Assembly (NCBI GenBank): GCA_016928495.1
Contig: JAFGKQ010000146.1
Span: 1-6,724, forward strand
DNA: 6,724 nucleotides
Reading direction: 5' to 3'
Source of the DNA: Candidatus Fermentibacterales bacterium
Lineage (GTDB): Bacteria > Fermentibacterota > Fermentibacteria > Fermentibacterales > JAFGKQ01
How positions within the stretch are numbered: the first letter of the stretch is position 1; the number at the start of each line of letters is the position of its first letter. A model generated the notes under the pieces. The model saw only the letters and a program-made list of their open reading frames with translations. It had not been told where the DNA came from and searched no databases. This document shows positions 6,189-6,724 of the stretch, piece after piece. Both the position numbers and the translations under genes were made by a program.

Positions 6189-6724
6189 GGCCTCACCTCC
6201 TCTCCCACTGCCCCGTGAACGCGGGACGCCAGCTCCATCAGCCTCTCGAAACCCCGCGAGTCGAGCGTCTGCATCCCGTCGGAGAGCGCCCTGTCAGGGT
6301 CAGGGTGGACCTCCACCATCAGCCCGTCCGCTCCCGCGGCCACTGCCGCGAGCGCCGAGGGCACGACCAGCTCCCTGCGCCCGGTCGCGTGACTCGGGTC
6401 GACGATCACCGGAAGGTGGGTGAGGCCTCGGAGCAGCGGCACCACCGAGATGTCGAGAGTGTTCCGGGTCGCCGTCTCGAAGGTGCGTATGCCCCTCTCG
6501 CACAGGACGACGCTGCCGTTGCCGCGGGCCAAGATGTACTCGGCGGCGAGCAGCAGCTCGGTGACCGTCGCGTTCATTCCCCGCTTGAGCAGGACGGGCC
6601 TGTCGGTCTCACCGACGGCTTCCAGCAGCGAGTAGTTCTGCATGTTGCGGGCACCTATCTGCAGCATGTCCGCGTACCTGCCTACCAGAGGGACGTCCTC
6701 AGGGCACAGCACCTCCGTAACAAC
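6185..6724 (-). CDS. aroF: DAHP synthase, C-terminal half (N-terminus beyond window)
   Basis: First shikimate step: PEP plus erythrose-4-phosphate to DAHP. 179 codons are visible with no start, and the frame is open to the window edge. Motifs of the AroF-type (Thermotoga/Bacillus-like) family: [11 protein letters not shown] 21-31, LLKRG 45-49, [10 protein letters not shown] 74-83, TRNTLDIS 86-93, VDPSH.TGRR 108-117, VEVHPDP 137-143, ALSDG 146-150. H112, E138 and D149 have exactly the spacing of the metal ligands His272, Glu298 and Asp309 of Thermotoga maritima DAHP synthase, so about 160 residues are missing and the full protein should be near 338-340. The first metal-binding Cys and any N-terminal regulatory ACT-like or fused mutase domain lie outside, so the feedback type cannot be judged. 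The GTG at 6712 is internal, not the start. The stop overlaps the aroA start. The symbol denotes the family, not a specific isozyme. Confidence 0.93.
   Translation of the reverse strand, partial: VVTEVLCPEDVPLVGRYADMLQIGARNMQNYSLLEAVGETDRPVLLKRGMNATVTELLLAAEYILARGNGSVVLCERGIRTFETATRNTLDISVVPLLRGLTHLPVIVDPSHATGRRELVVPSALAAVAAGADGLMVEVHPDPDRALSDGMQTLDSRGFERLMELASRVHGAVGEEVRP
6193..6200 (-). promoter_or_regulatory. Perfect ribosome binding site of aroA
   Basis: GGAGGTGA, fully complementary to the usual 16S 3' end, ends 4 nt before the GTG start at 6188-6186. It lies inside the last codons of the DAHP synthase gene and compensates for the GTG start, making aroA probably well translated. Confidence 0.8.

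Noticed and set aside
5422-6423. A 333-codon plus-strand open frame opposite aroA and aroF
   Set aside because: Low-complexity Ser/Pro/Arg product that crosses two genes. It is a shadow of motif-rich aroA and DAHP synthase.

Overview
The window is GC-rich bacterial DNA with dense coding. It holds six protein genes in three blocks: a truncated secreted-protein gene (minus strand, positions 2-496), a membrane-anchored Tim44/zinc-ribbon/TerB gene (plus strand, 664-2577), and a minus-strand aromatic amino acid operon filling the rest (6724 down to 2555). Arg is often coded AGG on both strands and in all blocks, so nothing looks compositionally foreign. The Trp-rich secreted protein with its 'YPWDTSSFY..LWNGG.GAP' signature recalls exported proteins of uncultured FCB-type lineages such as Fermentibacterota. 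That taxonomic hint comes from memory of the family style and is weak.

The operon runs right to left: DAHP synthase (aroF-type, 5' end outside the window), EPSP synthase (aroA), chorismate synthase (aroC), then a fused chorismate mutase-prephenate dehydrogenase (tyrA). These are the first, sixth and seventh steps of the shikimate pathway, followed by the two steps that commit chorismate to tyrosine. The first three genes are tightly coupled: the aroF stop overlaps the aroA start in GTGA, and the aroA stop and aroC start are separated by one base. Only tyrA is set apart, by a leader of about 100 nt holding a perfect 12-bp GC-rich hairpin. That makes it the one place in the operon where tyrosine-branch expression could be uncoupled from chorismate production. 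Steps 2-5 of the pathway are not in the window.

The plus-strand gene converges on tyrA and the two coding sequences overlap by 23 bp at their 3' ends, leaving no room for an intergenic terminator. The 637-residue product is the least ordinary item here. It has a signal/anchor, a Gly-rich stretch and a transmembrane helix, then an almost gap-free tandem duplication (offset 194-195 residues) of a Tim44-like domain plus a four-Cys zinc ribbon, then a TerB-like acidic domain. The 167-bp divergent gap (497-663) between it and the secreted-protein gene holds a plausible plus-strand promoter. No tRNA, rRNA, CRISPR array, insertion sequence or origin was seen.
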